Shown piece after piece: positions 21,603 through 33,400 of a DNA stretch of 64,000 bases. Each line of letters starts with the position of its first letter. Positions within the stretch are counted from its first letter, which is position 1. The stretch comes from Miscanthus floridulus (taxonomy: Eukaryota > Streptophyta > Magnoliopsida > Poales > Poaceae), in contig NC_089582.1 of NCBI RefSeq assembly GCF_019320115.1, positions 122,785,259-122,849,258 of the forward strand, in the 5' to 3' direction. The notes beneath the pieces were generated by a model. It was not told the origin of the DNA and made no database searches. It saw only the letters and a list, made by a program, of their open reading frames with translations. The position numbers and the translations under genes were made by a program.

Positions 21603-22409
21603 ATGGCGACGTCCAAGCGCATGTGGTTCGCATTCGCCATCACCTTCGCCGTGGTGGCGGCCACCCTGCAGCCGTCGGCGGCGACCAGAGTCCTCGACGC
21701 AGACCAAGAAGCAGGTTCTTCTCCACGGCCGCCGGCGTGGCGTCCCCGGCCGCTCCCTCCGCTTCCTTGCATCCCAGGCCTGCCGTGGCTGCCGCCCTGC
21801 AACAACGACTCATCGTCATCATCAGGCGGCGCACCGATCGTCCCGCACCCGCCGCTCCCTCCGCTTCCTTGCATCCCGGGCCTGCCGCGGCTCCCGTGGC
21901 TGCTGCCCTGCAACAACGACTCATCGTCGTCGTCAGGCGGCGGCGGCGGCGCGCCACCTTCGCCGGTCGACCCGCCGCAGCCGACAGAGTGCCGCACGTC
22001 CCTGTCGGGGCTGGCGCCGTGCGCCAACTTCCTCACCAACGCCACCAGCGGTTCGGCGCACCCAGCGGCCACGTGCTGCGACGGCCTCAAGTCGCTGGTG
22101 AAGGACGCGCCCATCTGCCTCTGCCACGCCATGAACGGCGACCTCGGCAAGGTTCTGTCGGCACCCGTGCTACGCCTGCGCGTGATGGCGCTCCCCCGCA
22201 TGTGCCGCGTCGCTGTGCCGTTTGGCACGCTTCGCAAGTGCATCAGTAAGTCATACACACACGTAAACCAGCTGCATGCTACATTCTTCTCGAGTGTATA
22301 TTGACTAATTGCTAATGCGATCCACTGTGAATTTTGTGACTGAATTGGACTGACAGGGGGGCCTGTGCCGCCGATGGATGCGTCAGCATCCGCACCACCG
22401 GCAGCATAA
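21603..22409 (+). CDS. Secreted eight-cysteine lipid-transfer/2S-albumin-type protein (gene 2 of pair)
   Basis: Exons 21603-22245 and 22357-22409; intron with GTAAGT donor and TGACAG acceptor, phase 1, at exactly the same codon as in gene 1; product 231 residues. The N-terminus is a signal peptide (AFAITFAVVAATL). A duplicated linker follows: two copies of a LPPLPCIPGLP...PPCNNDSSSSS module at about residues 50-78 and 86-113. The eight-cysteine motif follows (TECRTSLSGLAPC, TCCDGL, ICLC, MCR, KCI). Exon 2 contributes only about 17 residues (GPVPPMDASASAPPAA), against about 250 in gene 1. A further intron in the 3' UTR is likely (donor near 22413, acceptor TTTGCAG near 22536). The two genes are clearly paralogues by tandem duplication. 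Two extra cysteines in each linker module may form additional disulfides. Confidence 0.92.
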
Positions 22410-22648
22410 TATGGTAACCACCATCCGATCCTGATCCTGATCCTCTTTTTTCACTTGTTTTTCTGTAGATCGGTCTCCCATATGTATGAGTTATCTTGTT
22501 ATTCAAGACTAATCTGCTTTCGTTTTGATTTGCAGTGACAAGTAGAACGATGAAGTGCAGAGAAATTAAAGCGGCCGGTCGGTTGGAATAGTTTCGCCAG
22601 GGGAAGTTAGAGTTTAGATTAGATTAGTATAAGTCTTCGTCCAATGCT

Positions 22649-22735
22649 CACTACCGGAAACAACAGTAGTTTTACTGTATGCCACAGACACTCGCAAAGC
22701 CTAAAAAACACTCGACAAAGAATTTATGCACTATT
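22649..22735 (+). mobile_element. CACTA left-terminal fragment
   Basis: It starts CACTACCGGAAACAACAGTA and continues with ACACTCGCAAAGCCTAAAAA and ACACTCGACAAAG, the subterminal pattern of a common grass CACTA family. It is truncated and no right end is seen nearby. It lies just past the probable 3' UTR of gene 2. Confidence 0.7.
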
Positions 22736-22888
22736 ATTATCTGCGGTTTAATAAACTTGTGTGGGATGTGCTTTGCGATTTCGTTTACTAATTTTGTTTC
22801 CATGAGGTCATCGGGTTTGCACTGACGTGGTCTATGGGCACGACGAGTATCCGATTCATCGGGGGAGGGGGGTTCAACATACCACTGG

Positions 22889-23150
22889 GGCCACGTTTAG
22901 TTCGGCCGATTTGGCGCCGGCCGAATCACTGTAGGTACAGTATCGTTTTGTTTTTATTTGGTAACAATTGTCTAATCGTTGACTAATTAGACTCAAAACG
23001 TTCGTCTTGCAAAGTACAACCAAACTGTGTAATTAGTTTTTGATTTCGTCAACATTTAGTACTCCATGTATGTACCGCAAGTTTGATGTGACGGAGAATC
23101 TTTTTTTTTATAGTATCAAAGTTTGGAATTGGAGGGAACTAAACATGGCC
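22889..23150. mobile_element. GGCC-ended MITE, about 262 bp
   Basis: The left end is GGCCACGTTTAGTTC, and the right end is GAACTAAACATGGCC read inverted. The interior includes GTGTAATTAGTTTTTGATTTCGTC, shared in inverse form with 23313-23510 and 1312-1553, so these are one MITE superfamily. TSD not clear. Confidence 0.85.
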
Positions 23151-23312
23151 TAGACTTCAACGTAATAGCACAAACCCATGCGAACGTGCTAGCACAAAGC
23201 CCATGCATTCAACGTAATAGCACAAACCCATGCGAACGTGCTAGCACAAAACCCATGCATGGGTTTGTACACCTATCCCCAATCCTATGTCCCGCACAAA
23301 AGATGATTGTCT
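23151..23312 (+). repeat. Short direct repeat between MITEs
   Basis: The segment TTCAACGTAATAGCACAAAC...GTGCTAGCACAAA is tandemly repeated (about 23156-23201 and 23207-23250). No gene. Confidence 0.8.
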
Positions 23313-23510
23313 TAGGCTGTGTTTTGTTTTCAAAAACTTTTTCAAAAAGTACTACGGTAGCCATCACAATTTTGCGATACGTGCATGGAGCATTAAATAT
23401 AGACGAAAAAAACTAATTACACAGTTTGGATGGAAATCACGAGACGAACGTTTTGAGTCTAATTAATCCATGATTGAACACTAATTGTAAATAAAAACGA
23501 AAGCAGTAAC
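23313..23510. mobile_element. Decayed MITE of the GGCC(T/A)TGTTTAGTT family
   Basis: It contains GGCTGTGTTTTGTTTTC at the left, then GGAGCATTAAATATAGACG and ACGAGACGAACGTTTTGAGT, as in the complete family members. The right terminus is eroded. Confidence 0.65.
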
Positions 23511-23579
23511 CAAATTACCCAATTTCACGACATTAAGGATATAGATCTAAACTGACTACGTCAACCTGAATGCATATCT

Positions 23580-24290
23580 ATTATTACCACCTAAAAAGCC
23601 TCGACGGGTTTCGTACACAGGCCTTCGTGTGCGCGCGGGCGTGCGCGTCGTCCGATCCCGAATAGGATCCGTACGCGCGCCCGGCGCAGCCGTCGACGCG
23701 GGCGCGGGCGCCGGGCACGACGAAGGAGCTGCCGAGCGCGACCGCCGGGAACGGAGAAGGAGCCGCCGGAACAGGACACACGGCTACAGCCATTGGGGTC
23801 GGGGCGCTGGCATCGGGCCTAGCGGCCGCGCGGCCGCCAGGGCGTTGACGTGCGGAGCTTCGCGATGTTCTCGACCTGTGTTTTGCCACGCGCTGGCATC
23901 GGGCCTGGCCGCCGGGAACGGAGAAGGAGCCACCGTTTTTTTCCTGCCACAGAACTGCTTTGCCACGGCACTCGCGGTGAAGGAGTCCGGACCACCGGGG
24001 AGCACGGCCGCGATGGGAAGCGCACGCGCGAGGCCGTCGGGGCGTCGGGACGCGCGAGGTGGACGGGGCGCCGGGACGCGCGAGCGCCGAGACCCGGACG
24101 CCGGGCCGTCGCGGCGAAGGGAAGCACGAGCACCTGCGTGCAGCCGCCGGGCCTCCGGGGACGCCCGAGCGCTGGCGCGGGGACGTGGGAGCGCCGGTGC
24201 GTGGCCGCGGGGGCGCGCTGCCGTCAGGCCGCCTGGGGTGGGCGCATCGCGTGCGGTGGAGTCTGGATGAAGAAGATAACGTCCGTGGGG
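23580..24290. other. GC-rich anonymous block
   Basis: Very CpG-rich with long open frames on both strands (a composition effect). The motif GCCGGGAACGGAGAAGGAGCC occurs twice (about 23747 and 23909). No protein family recognised. It could be a captured or decayed gene fragment, or part of an uncharacterised element. Confidence 0.4.
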
Positions 24291-25450
24291 AGGAATCAAA
24301 GAAAGAAAAATAAAAGGAAGTCTGGTGGGGTAGAGAGAGTAGAAGGAAAAATAAAATAAATGAAAACTTAAGAAAAGAAAAAATAGAAGGGTATTCTAGA
24401 CCACTAATTATCTATATTAGTCTTAATTTACATGTTTATTCTTTGTTCATTAGAAACATCGTACAAATTTGTGATTGATTTTAACATAAATTGATCTAAG
24501 CCATATGTGGCAATTTGGGTTCAATTTTTTGTGGCAGCCATGTAAACAACAGCCACACAATTTTGCCACGGTTTAGTAACGAACCAAACATATCGATTTT
24601 GCCACAGAATGTGGCAAGCCACAATATGACAAATTCTTAACCTTAGGCATGGCAAAATGTAGCAAGCAACTAAACAGACCCTGTCACCCTGCATCCACAG
24701 AGCTAGCAGAGCTATACCAAAGGTACCTAAAATATGATTGATAAATAGAGATTAGTGTTGTTGGACCCATGAAAAACTATGGAAGTTAAGAGATGGACCT
24801 CCATGGATCCTTTGCCACGCATCGTGGCACTTTACCAAGCAAGAATAGCGATTGGATGTGTGTTTGGTTGCTCAACTCAAGTTTTTTGGAGTGTCCGTAA
24901 CACCATCATCTACTCCGTGCAACGCACAGGCACATATCTAGTATAAACTTTATATCTTCCATATATAGTCTATTCTCTTTCCAACAACTCTAGATTGTCT
25001 ACTTAAAGCCTTCAAATTAGTTTTCCAACTAAGAGAATTTTCCAACCTTCGAATCATTTAGTTTTCCAACTAAGAGAATTATCCGAAATCATATATATAA
25101 ATTGGGCTAAGCTAAAAGAAGACTATTTTGAAAACTAATTAATTCAACGATGACGACCTTTCATGGATTCACCTATGCGACTACCATTCCAAAAATAAGA
25201 GCTTGAATATCGTACCGCTTGTAAATGATCCAAGAAACAACTACCAAGCCCAATATTGATCTACCATGTCCCGCCATTCCCCAAACCAATGTCCCAACTC
25301 CTAAGCCCATTGTTGGCCTACACATCCCGCCAATGCCGGCAATAGGATGCTTCTGGCCTCACGTCATCGAGATAGCGCATTTTGTTCAACCGGACTAGCC
25401 ACAGGATAGAGTATTACAAAGTTGACCCTGCTATTAATTATAGTAACATT
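24291..25450. other. AT-rich interval without recognised genes
   Basis: A segment around 24480-24690 is rich in TTTGCCAC / GTGGCAA in both orientations and may be the end of a DNA element. The rest is featureless. Confidence 0.4.
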
Positions 25451-25459
25451 TGCTAACAA

Positions 25460-26045
25460 TTTTTATAGACGCCTCTGTTTTCTTTTCTAGGTCTCTAAAA
25501 ATGGTTTTGTAAGATGATCTGTCTCTAGAAATTGAATTTTAGAGCCGGCTGATGTTTCTATCTACGGATCTACCTCTAGAAATGGGGCTTCTATTTTCAT
25601 AGGCGAGGTGGCTGGCGTTTCCAACCGCGTCTAGAAATAGATGCATTTCTAGAGGTAACTAGAAATATCACTCATATGTCGAAATCAACTTAGAGGTGAC
25701 TAACAATGTGGCCCACCTCTAAAAATAAGTACATCTCACAAAAAAAATTCATACTTTGTTCCAAATCAAGTTGGATGAAGACAAACTTTATATTAAAGTT
25801 GTAGAGGTCAAAGAGACATATAGCTTGAAAAAATTTATTTCAAATCATTTAAAGTTCCAAAAATATGTTTTAAGTTCTTAGATTTTGAAAATTATATTTA
25901 AATTTTTTTCATACGGCCTCGGATGGAGAGAAACACCCTAAACCAAATATGTAGTGTTGGATGAGATCTAAAAATTTTCAGTTCAAAACTTTTCATTTGA
26001 AATAGTTTAGGGACTAAAATATTTAGTACAAGATTCTTGAAAGTT
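25460..26045. mobile_element. CACTA-like subterminal repeat region
   Basis: Variants of CCTCTAGAAAT / ATTTCTAGAGG recur in both orientations at 25480-25735, and the segment GGATGAAGACAAACTTTAT at about 25774 is the same as at about 14990 within the CACTA element 14643-15953. Clear ends not found. Confidence 0.55.
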
Positions 26046-26049
26046 CATA

Positions 26050-26251
26050 CAAAAGTATTGCCACTTGGTCACAAGCCACTTTAAGGTTGAATGCTCTAGT
26101 TTGGTTTTGGTGAATTAATAAAACCCTAAGTGCTAACCTTTATCTCTAAGTGAATATGAGATTGGTTAGTACAATCCAAGTGGTGGAGCAAGTGAAGGAT
26201 GATCATGACGATGGTGGAGGCCATGGTGATGATCAAGTGCTCAAAGCTTGG
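26050..26251 (+). mobile_element. Left part of an older repetitive element interrupted by the Gypsy insertion
   Basis: It contains AATTAATAAAACCCTAAGTG and AGTGGTGGAGCAAGTGAAGG, typical of a high-copy grass retroelement. Removing the 12.8-kb Gypsy insert, it continues at 39072 with GGAAAAGAAGAAAGAG. Confidence 0.7.
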
Positions 26252-26344
26252 TGTCGGGGACCTAATACCGGGGTACCCCAGAAGGCGGAACCGATAACCA
26301 CCAAACGTGAAAAACTTCCGGACGCATAAAGGCGTCATGTCATC

Positions 26345-26735
26345 CCTTGTTCGAGTAACAGGAGTTCGGTTCCGCCTCGCCCGACACCTTTGGGACGGGC
26401 TCGGTCTCGCCCGAGGGCCGAGGGATAAACTCCGTCTCGCCCGACGCCTTGAGGGCGGGCTCGGTCTCGCCCGAGGGCTAAGGGATGAGTTTCGTCTCGC
26501 CCGATCCCGGAGGGACAGGGTCAGCCTCACCCGACGCCTTTGTGGGATAACCCTGTCTCGCCCAAAGGTTCAAAGCCAAACTCCGTCTCGCCCGACGCTT
26601 ATAGGGCGGGCTCGGTCTCGCCCGAGGGCTAAGGGATGGATTCCGCCTCGCCCGATCCCAGAGGGATAGGGTTAGTCTCGCCCAAGAGATAGGGATTGAT
26701 CTCCGCCTCACCCGACGGCCCAGAACGAGCCTCGC
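26345..26735 (+). repeat. Tandem CCGTCTCGCCCGA repeat inside the LTR
   Basis: Around ten units of about 30-45 bases, each with the core (C/T)CTCGCCCGA followed by cc, cg or gagg variants. The same array is present in the 3' LTR (37675-38065). It makes artefactual Arg/Pro/Ser-rich open frames on the minus strand. Confidence 0.9.
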
Positions 26736-27419
26736 CCTGATCGATATCTATCCCTCATAATGATGGGTACAGGACGAGACAAGACATTCGGGTCAACCAT
26801 GGCTCCAACGACCATACCCTGCGCCCTGGTAGGAAAAGGACTGCCAGGGAACGACAAGACTGATACTTTAGACCCTTTCGGGCGCCGCAGAGCCCAAAAG
26901 GTATTACAGGTGTGTACGCCTCACCCTGTAGAGTTGTAGGCGCCGCCTTCAGCTCTGGGACATGGAACCCAACGAAGATATACGACAACCGCTACGCTCC
27001 AAGGACGGATTTGCTATCTCCACGGACGACGGGTATTCCGTCACCACGCTGTGGACCCGAGGGAGCGGCGCCCGCTTCCCGACCCCTCAGGTCCTCCCAG
27101 TCGGAAGGCCTTGGCCACGGTGCCACACCGGACCCCGACCCCGAACTCTCCCAACAAGGAATCATGGGAACCAGAAGGCGCATGGAGCGGGGCTGGGAGA
27201 GGCTCATAAGTCAAAACCACCGTACTACAGCCCATACCCCGTGCAGGGCAGCGTTCTGTGACTAACCTGACATCCTACAGAGACATCGACAATATTGTAA
27301 GCACTTATCTTCCTTCGCACTCATCAGAATGAAGGACCTGATCGGATAGACGTAAGCCACAAGACTAAGTAGAATACGCATCCTGGAGTCCTCACCCTTG
27401 TAAAGCCAGCCCCTTCATC

Positions 27420-27427
27420 TATAAAAG
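27420..27427 (+). promoter_or_regulatory. TATA box in the 5' LTR (Gypsy)
   Basis: TATAAAAG in the context CTTCATCTATAAAAGGGG. This is the expected Pol II start for genomic RNA, a little over 300 bp before the LTR end. An identical box is at 38750-38757 in the 3' LTR. Confidence 0.75.
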
Positions 27428-27742
27428 GGGATGCGCATCCTCCATCAAAGGGACGGAAAAAATAGGACCAAACAATAGAACGCACTCATACACACGAGCA
27501 GCTACGAAGCTCTCGACCACCTTTCAATCCTTCGATCAGAGACTTAGGACCAATCCCTCTCTTGGCAGTTTGTATCCCTTACTACAGACCGTTCACGGTG
27601 CTAATAACACAAGCAACAACAAACTGGACGTAGGGACGTTCCGCCCGAACCAGTATAAATCCTGTGTCCTTTAGTGCACCATCCGAGCCTAACGCGCATT
27701 ACTATAAATTTACTTGCCGGTGCTTGTACGAAACACCGACAG

Positions 27743-27761
27743 TTGGCGCGCCAGGTAGGGG
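27743..27761 (+). other. Primer-binding site
   Basis: TTGGCGCGCCAGGTAGGGG begins one base after the LTR end. The second Gypsy element in this window has the same site at 57739, so both are primed by the same tRNA type. Confidence 0.85.
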
Positions 27762-27788
27762 CTTTGCGTGTTCCAAATCAGGTCTCGG

Positions 27789-29846
27789 ATGGCCACCCAC
27801 GTAATCACCTGGGCCCCGGGCACATGCGTGCGTTTCGGCGACCTGGATTTCATCATCACACTAGGAGGAGAACTGGCGCTGACTCACTCAGCCGCCCCAT
27901 CTCCCCCCTCGATCAAACTCAGCCGTCTCAGGCTTGAGGGCCCACCGGGCAACTCCTGGGGAGTCCCGCCACCCAAGGAGACCTCTCACAACGCCACCAT
28001 GTGTCCGGAAGGGTCCGTATGGAGCGCCCCGACAGCATTTCCGTTCGGTCTCCGCAACGTTGCGGCAACCGCTGGCCGCCTTCTGGCGCTACGTGTGGTT
28101 CAACCACCCACGGACATCGAGTTCGTGGGGACGATTGAGCGGGATACGGAGACCCTCTACGAGCTCCTCAACGAGGAGCCCGTATCGCTCTCTAGCTCAG
28201 ATTCCAGTAGGGGGAGTCACCACCCTTCCCGGGAATGCTACATGACGCAGACCCCCGAGGGTCACGTCGAAAGCGCCTCCAGGGAAGAGGCCACCCCTAC
28301 AAACAATCCTGACAGCAGATCCGGGGAAGAGGGGACAGCCCCATCTCACTTGAGGATGGAGCAGCTAAAGGCTCGTCAACAGGAAATCAATGAGGCCGGT
28401 CAAGGGCTCGCACGGGAATACGCGGACATCAATCGCGAGATTGAACGCCGCAAAGACGGGGGGCGCGCGCGCGCCACAGCCCGCACCGTACATCAAAGGA
28501 TCCTCACCGACGATGGGGCCTTTCCTCACTTTGCTCGAGCCAGCCAGAACATCGCCACAGCAACCGCCTTGCTGCATGGCCTCCCGGAGGCCACGACGTC
28601 CGAGGATCGACGCGCTCATCGGGAGATTCGCACGTTGCTCGAGCGTGCAGCAGCGCAGCAGGCGGAAAGTTTGTTGTCTCGATGACGCGAACCCGACACC
28701 AGCCAGCGCGTGCCCTCAGTGTGTCCCACCAAAGATGCATCCGTACACCAAACACCGCCAGCCGACGGGCAGCCCTCCGTTGTCCCTGTACATCAACGCC
28801 TCGGCCGTGGCCGCGACGTACGTAGCATCATCGACACCCGGAGACGTGCCCACGGCGACGATGGAGAAGCAGCGCACCACGGCTATCATCCCCGACGTGG
28901 CGGGCGCTACGACAGCAACGAGGACCGAAGCCCGAGCCCCGTTCTGCCAGGCCCTCAGGCCTTTGGCCGGCACATCCTCAACGCTGCGTTCCCCCTAAGG
29001 TATCGACCACCTACGAACATTCCTAAATATTCTGGCGAAACAAATCCCGGGCTTTGGCTCGAAGACTATCGGCTTGCATGTCAGGCCGGTGGTGCGAGTG
29101 ATGATAATTTTATTATTCGCAATCTCCCGCTGTTCTTGGCCGACTCGGCACGAGCATGGCTGGAGCACCTACCGTCCAATGCTATTTAGAGTTGGGCAGA
29201 TCTAACTGAGATCTTCGTGGGTAATTTCTAGGGCACGTACAAACGCCCTGGAAACCCATGGGACCTCAAGAACTGCCGTTAGAAGGCCGATGAAACCCTC
29301 CGCGGGTACATCCGGCGCTTCTCCCGACAGTGCAACGAGCTTCCGAACGTCGCCGACGCCGACGTGATAGGAGCCTTTCTGTCCGGAACAACCTGTGAAT
29401 CCCTGGTCCACAAGCTAGGACGCAGGGGCCCGCGAACTACCAAGGAACTTCTGGACATCGCCACCAGTCATGCCTCTGGAGAGGAGGCGGTCGGAGCCAT
29501 CTTTGATCGCTCCGACGGAAAGACAAGGCGGGACGAGGACGCCAGTGAAGGCGCCTCCAACTATCCCGCCAAAGGAAAAAATAAGAAGCAACGGTGCGAC
29601 ACCTCGCTCATGGCCGCTGCCGACCGCAAAGGTGGCCGGAAGCCCGCGGAGGGCACTCCGAACCACTTCGAAAAAATGCTCGAGGGGCCATGCCCAAACC
29701 ACGCCTTTCCGGCCAAGCACCTATACAAGGAATGCGGCCTTATGCGCAAATACTTGGCCGGGGGTCTGAACAAGGAGGAGCAGGGGAAGGAGCCTGTTCC
29801 CACCACTAACGACACGGAGGAGAAGGACGACACCTTCCCAACTCAT
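27789..29846 (+). pseudogene. Gypsy gag, stop-interrupted
   Basis: A single frame from ATG 27789. The N-terminal part (298 residues to a TGA at 28683) is followed in the same frame by the capsid-like domain (IPKYSGETNPGLWLEDYRLA ... DSARAWLEHLP, then DETLRGYIRRFSRQCNELP) and a basic linker. Stops: TGA 28683, TAG 29187, TAG 29229 and TAG 29280. The last three stand where related gag proteins have Gln or another residue reachable by C-to-T change, and no frameshift is present. The zinc-knuckle region (CPNHAFPAKHLYKECGLM) is degenerate. The frame then runs into a deletion junction near 29846, where it becomes out of frame with the integrase remnant. Confidence 0.85.
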
Positions 29847-30447
29847 CCGAATCGATTGGGCAGCCGTCGCGCACCCCCGGACGAACGGACAGGTTGAGCG
29901 CGCAAACGGCATGCTTCTTCAAGGCCTCAAACCCAGAATTTTCAACCGGTTGAACAAGTTCGGCGCGTGTTGGCTCGCTGAGCTCCCGGCTGTGCTCTGG
30001 AGCCTAAGGACGACTCCTAGCCGGACCACCGGCTACACACCCTTCTTCATGATCTACGGCTCCGAGGCCGTTCTCCCGATGGACCTCGACTATGGAGCAC
30101 CAAGAATCAGAGCATATGACGCAAAGGGAGCCGAGGCATCTCACCAAGACGCCATGGACCAGCTGGACAAGGCCCGCGACATCGCCCTCCTCCGTTCAAC
30201 CAAGTACCAGCAAGCGTTGCGGCAGTACCACAGCCGACGGGTGTGGGGTCGAGCCTTCAATGTCGGAGACCTCGTCCTCCGCCTTGTACAGAGCAACAAG
30301 GATCGTCACAAACTCTCCCCGCCCTAGGAAGGGCCCTACATCGTCACGGAAATACTTCGCCCAGGCGCCTACCGGTTGAAAACCATCAAAGGCGAGGTCT
30401 TCACCAACCCCTGGAACATTGAGCAGCTACGTCGTTTCTATCCTTAA
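29847..30447 (+). pseudogene. Gypsy integrase C-terminal remnant
   Basis: Directly after the deletion junction: AAVAHPRTNGQVERANGML (with the last catalytic Glu), then LWSLRTTPSRTTGYTPFFM, and the C-terminal GPYIVTEILRPGAYRL, ending with TAA at 30445. The protease, RT, RNase H and the first two catalytic Asp residues of integrase are absent. One in-frame TAG at 30325 replaces the expected Trp (SPPW.GPYIV in the family). It is out of frame relative to gag. Confidence 0.9.
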
Positions 30448-33400
30448 AATAAGCTTACACTTTTCTTTATCAGTTTTTGTCTTAACAGAACCCCGATCCT
30501 TAGTGATTTTCGACCCCTACAAATCGTGAGGGGTCAGACCTCACTCAGGGGCTGGCATGTGATCGTAACATATGTTATGTGTAATACAAGTATCGCGCTT
30601 GCAAAAAATCCCTGTGTTATACTTACAAACATTCTATAAGTTTTCCATTCGCCTCGTAAATGAGTCTCGAGGGCTAAGATCTTGGGAACCAATTCTGAAT
30701 ACAACTGGTAGGACTACGAGACACCCACGCCCCAGTGGCTGCAACCTCTTTGCTCACCAGTTCAATCAGAATTAGTTCGCCCACGTTCCTAGCTTCCTAT
30801 GACTTAGACCATGAGAAGAGTTGGAAAGCGCTAAAATGACTTGCCATAAGCAAAGGATGTAATTTTGTTCATTTTTTGCACGAATTCACCACTTACAAAG
30901 CGATGTCATTACAAAAAAGGAACAATATACTCTGAAGACTGTTTACTCGGGGGCTACCCCACAACGTTATTTCATTACAGTCTCGGCTCAGCTCTACCAC
31001 AAGTGCTACTACGGTCGCCGCGCCATGCTCTCCATCGGCGACATCGGGGGCGTGTACACGGGCCAGTTCGTCCACTGCGGCCGCCGTGCCACGCGCTCCA
31101 TCGGTGACGACCGGGGCGTGTACATGGGCCAGCTCGTCTACTGCGGATGCCGTGCCACGCTCTCCATCGGCGACATCTTCGCTGGATCCTCGAAGGCGCC
31201 ACCATCTATGACGCCTCCACCGGAGCGTCCGGGGACTACGCCATCGTCGTCAGCCGCAACCCCGGCAGCAACGCCACTATCATGGCGTGTGGGGACTACG
31301 CCATCATCCCCAGCCATAACCCTGACAACGGCGTATGGGCAGGAAACGCCTCCCGCCAAGGGAGGAGCGCAGCGAACGACGGCGCAGTCAACGACGTACG
31401 ACGCCCACCGACGTCTTTTCTCCTTCAGCAGCAGCGACTCCTCACCAAGGGCCGCGCGCACCATCTCATCTATGTTGGATAACCTCCGGCTTGACATCAC
31501 GCACCAGACTCACGAGCAAGGTTGTAAGTTCTCTATCTCCCTCTAGCATTACTCTTCCTCACTCAGGAACCACCGCGACGCACGGACGCGTTTGGCGGAA
31601 AGGAAGAAGAAGGAGAGATAGCGGCTTGGAGGCAGAAGGGGAGGTGGGATGAGAGCTCCTCTCCCCCTCCCTATTTAAAGAGGAAGCGCTGTAACTAAGG
31701 AAAGGCGAAAGGTCGGACGAAAAACCCTCTCCCTTCCCTCTTTTTTAATATGCAATCAATGCTGATTGATATATGAGGGGACGCGCCAGAAGTGACGGGA
31801 CAAACCCCGGTTTGCGAGGCGTCCCTCTTCGGTCAAACTAAACACTGCCTGGGTATGGCCCGCCACTGACCCGCTCCGGACGCGGCGATTAAGGCACCCA
31901 CATAGGCAGACAACTTTTCGCCTCCCCATGCAGGACCACGGACAACCCGACGACGGGACCTTTCAGATCTCCTGGGTTGACCGTTCGGCCCAAAAGACAC
32001 GACGAACGAACGACCAAAGAAAGATAAGCCTCTCAGCTTTCTCACTTTATGCGTTAAAATTCGTTCGCAAGATTCCGACCCCGTCAAGTAGCAGGGACGC
32101 GAGCATCACTCGGGGGCTACCGAGGATGACTACCAGTCTAGACATCCTCTTCATCCGACCCCTCCGTACGCCTGAAACTAAGGGCGCGACATACAGGCAC
32201 AAAGCTTTGAGTAAAACTAGACAAACTAGCAAACCCTACGCCCCGATAGCTATGGTGTTTCTGTTTACCAGAAAAATCCTACTCAACGCCCCTCGCGTCT
32301 CTAGTTTCGATGTCTGCCTTCTCAAAGAAGGGATCGGAGGGGTCCGCCTACAGAGTCTCCCCCAAAGGAGAAGCTGTCAGGCTGCCCAAGTTAATCGAAC
32401 GGCTCGGATCGTCACCGAGACACGAAAACAAAGAATATCAATTCTTACGCAGGTTTTTTCAACCTCGTCACAAACGTCAGGGCCCGAACCCATCTGGTAG
32501 GAGCTTTTCCGCCACTCATATCACCAAGGTAACGTTACTGACCCCGCCTTTATTTTCAATTAAATGTTGCATTCAAAACATTTCATATGCAAAAAATTGC
32601 ATCCCAACGATTCGTGTCGCACCACGAAACGGCTGTCGCCTCATTCGATATAGGCAACCATAGGCTGAGGTTCGAAGGTCGGCCCACGAAGGGCTCGAGG
32701 CCGCCTCACGCCGAACAGGGTCAGGGAGAGATAACCAAGACGAGCCCCAGCAGCCCTGCCCGATCCCGCTCAAAAGCGAACCGGGACGTCTCGACCTTCT
32801 CTCGTTCGATTCTAACCTCGAGCCAAACCCACAGAATCTCCATCGAGGAGAGGCCATCGGGCCCCCTGAGCTTATCGAACGACTCAGGCATCTACCGGGA
32901 GGCGGGTTAAGAAGTTGTGGAGTGCCACCAGAGGGCTCTGCCGACCCCATCAGCAAATGATGGACCCGGATTCCACACGAACGTACCCGTTAGCGAGCTC
33001 GTTGAGCGCGGTACTCAAGCCGTCGAGGCAAGTGTCGTTCACTCAGCCCCTCCGATTGCGAAAACCGAGGACGGGGTAACACGCAAATAATGGCCGACCC
33101 CTATCAGACCCTAACAAGGCTCAGGGGCTCGGGCCAAACAAATGCAGGGACACAGGTTCAAAGGCCCCACCTTGCCGAGCCCATAGAGTCCCCAGTTGGG
33201 ATTTCTGTTGGAAGACAGGGTGGGGATTATTGCGATGACATCCATTGTCACCAAAACCACGATTCCGGTCTCCAGTAACACCCGACCCCAGCAGGTGCGG
33301 GGGTCGGACCTTACTCGGGGGCTGTTAAGGTACGGCTACCTCCTCAATCTCCTCGCATTATAATCAGCGGCATAATTCAGGGGAACATATTGGTAAGACC

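Larger units (their letters stand above)
26252..27741 (+). repeat. 5' LTR of the Gypsy element
   Basis: 1,490 bp. Contains the tandem CTCGCCCGA-type repeat (26345-26735) and a TATA box (27420). It differs from the 3' LTR at about two dozen sites, all transitions by my reading, with no indels. Confidence 0.95.

Noticed and set aside
23629..24299. Arg/Ala/Gly-rich 170-213-residue frames
   Set aside because: High GC makes all frames open and no family resemblance was recognised. Kept only as an anonymous block.
26126..26711. Arg/Pro/Ser repeat proteins antisense to the Gypsy LTR
   Set aside because: They are products of the CTCGCCCGA tandem repeat and present identically in both LTRs.
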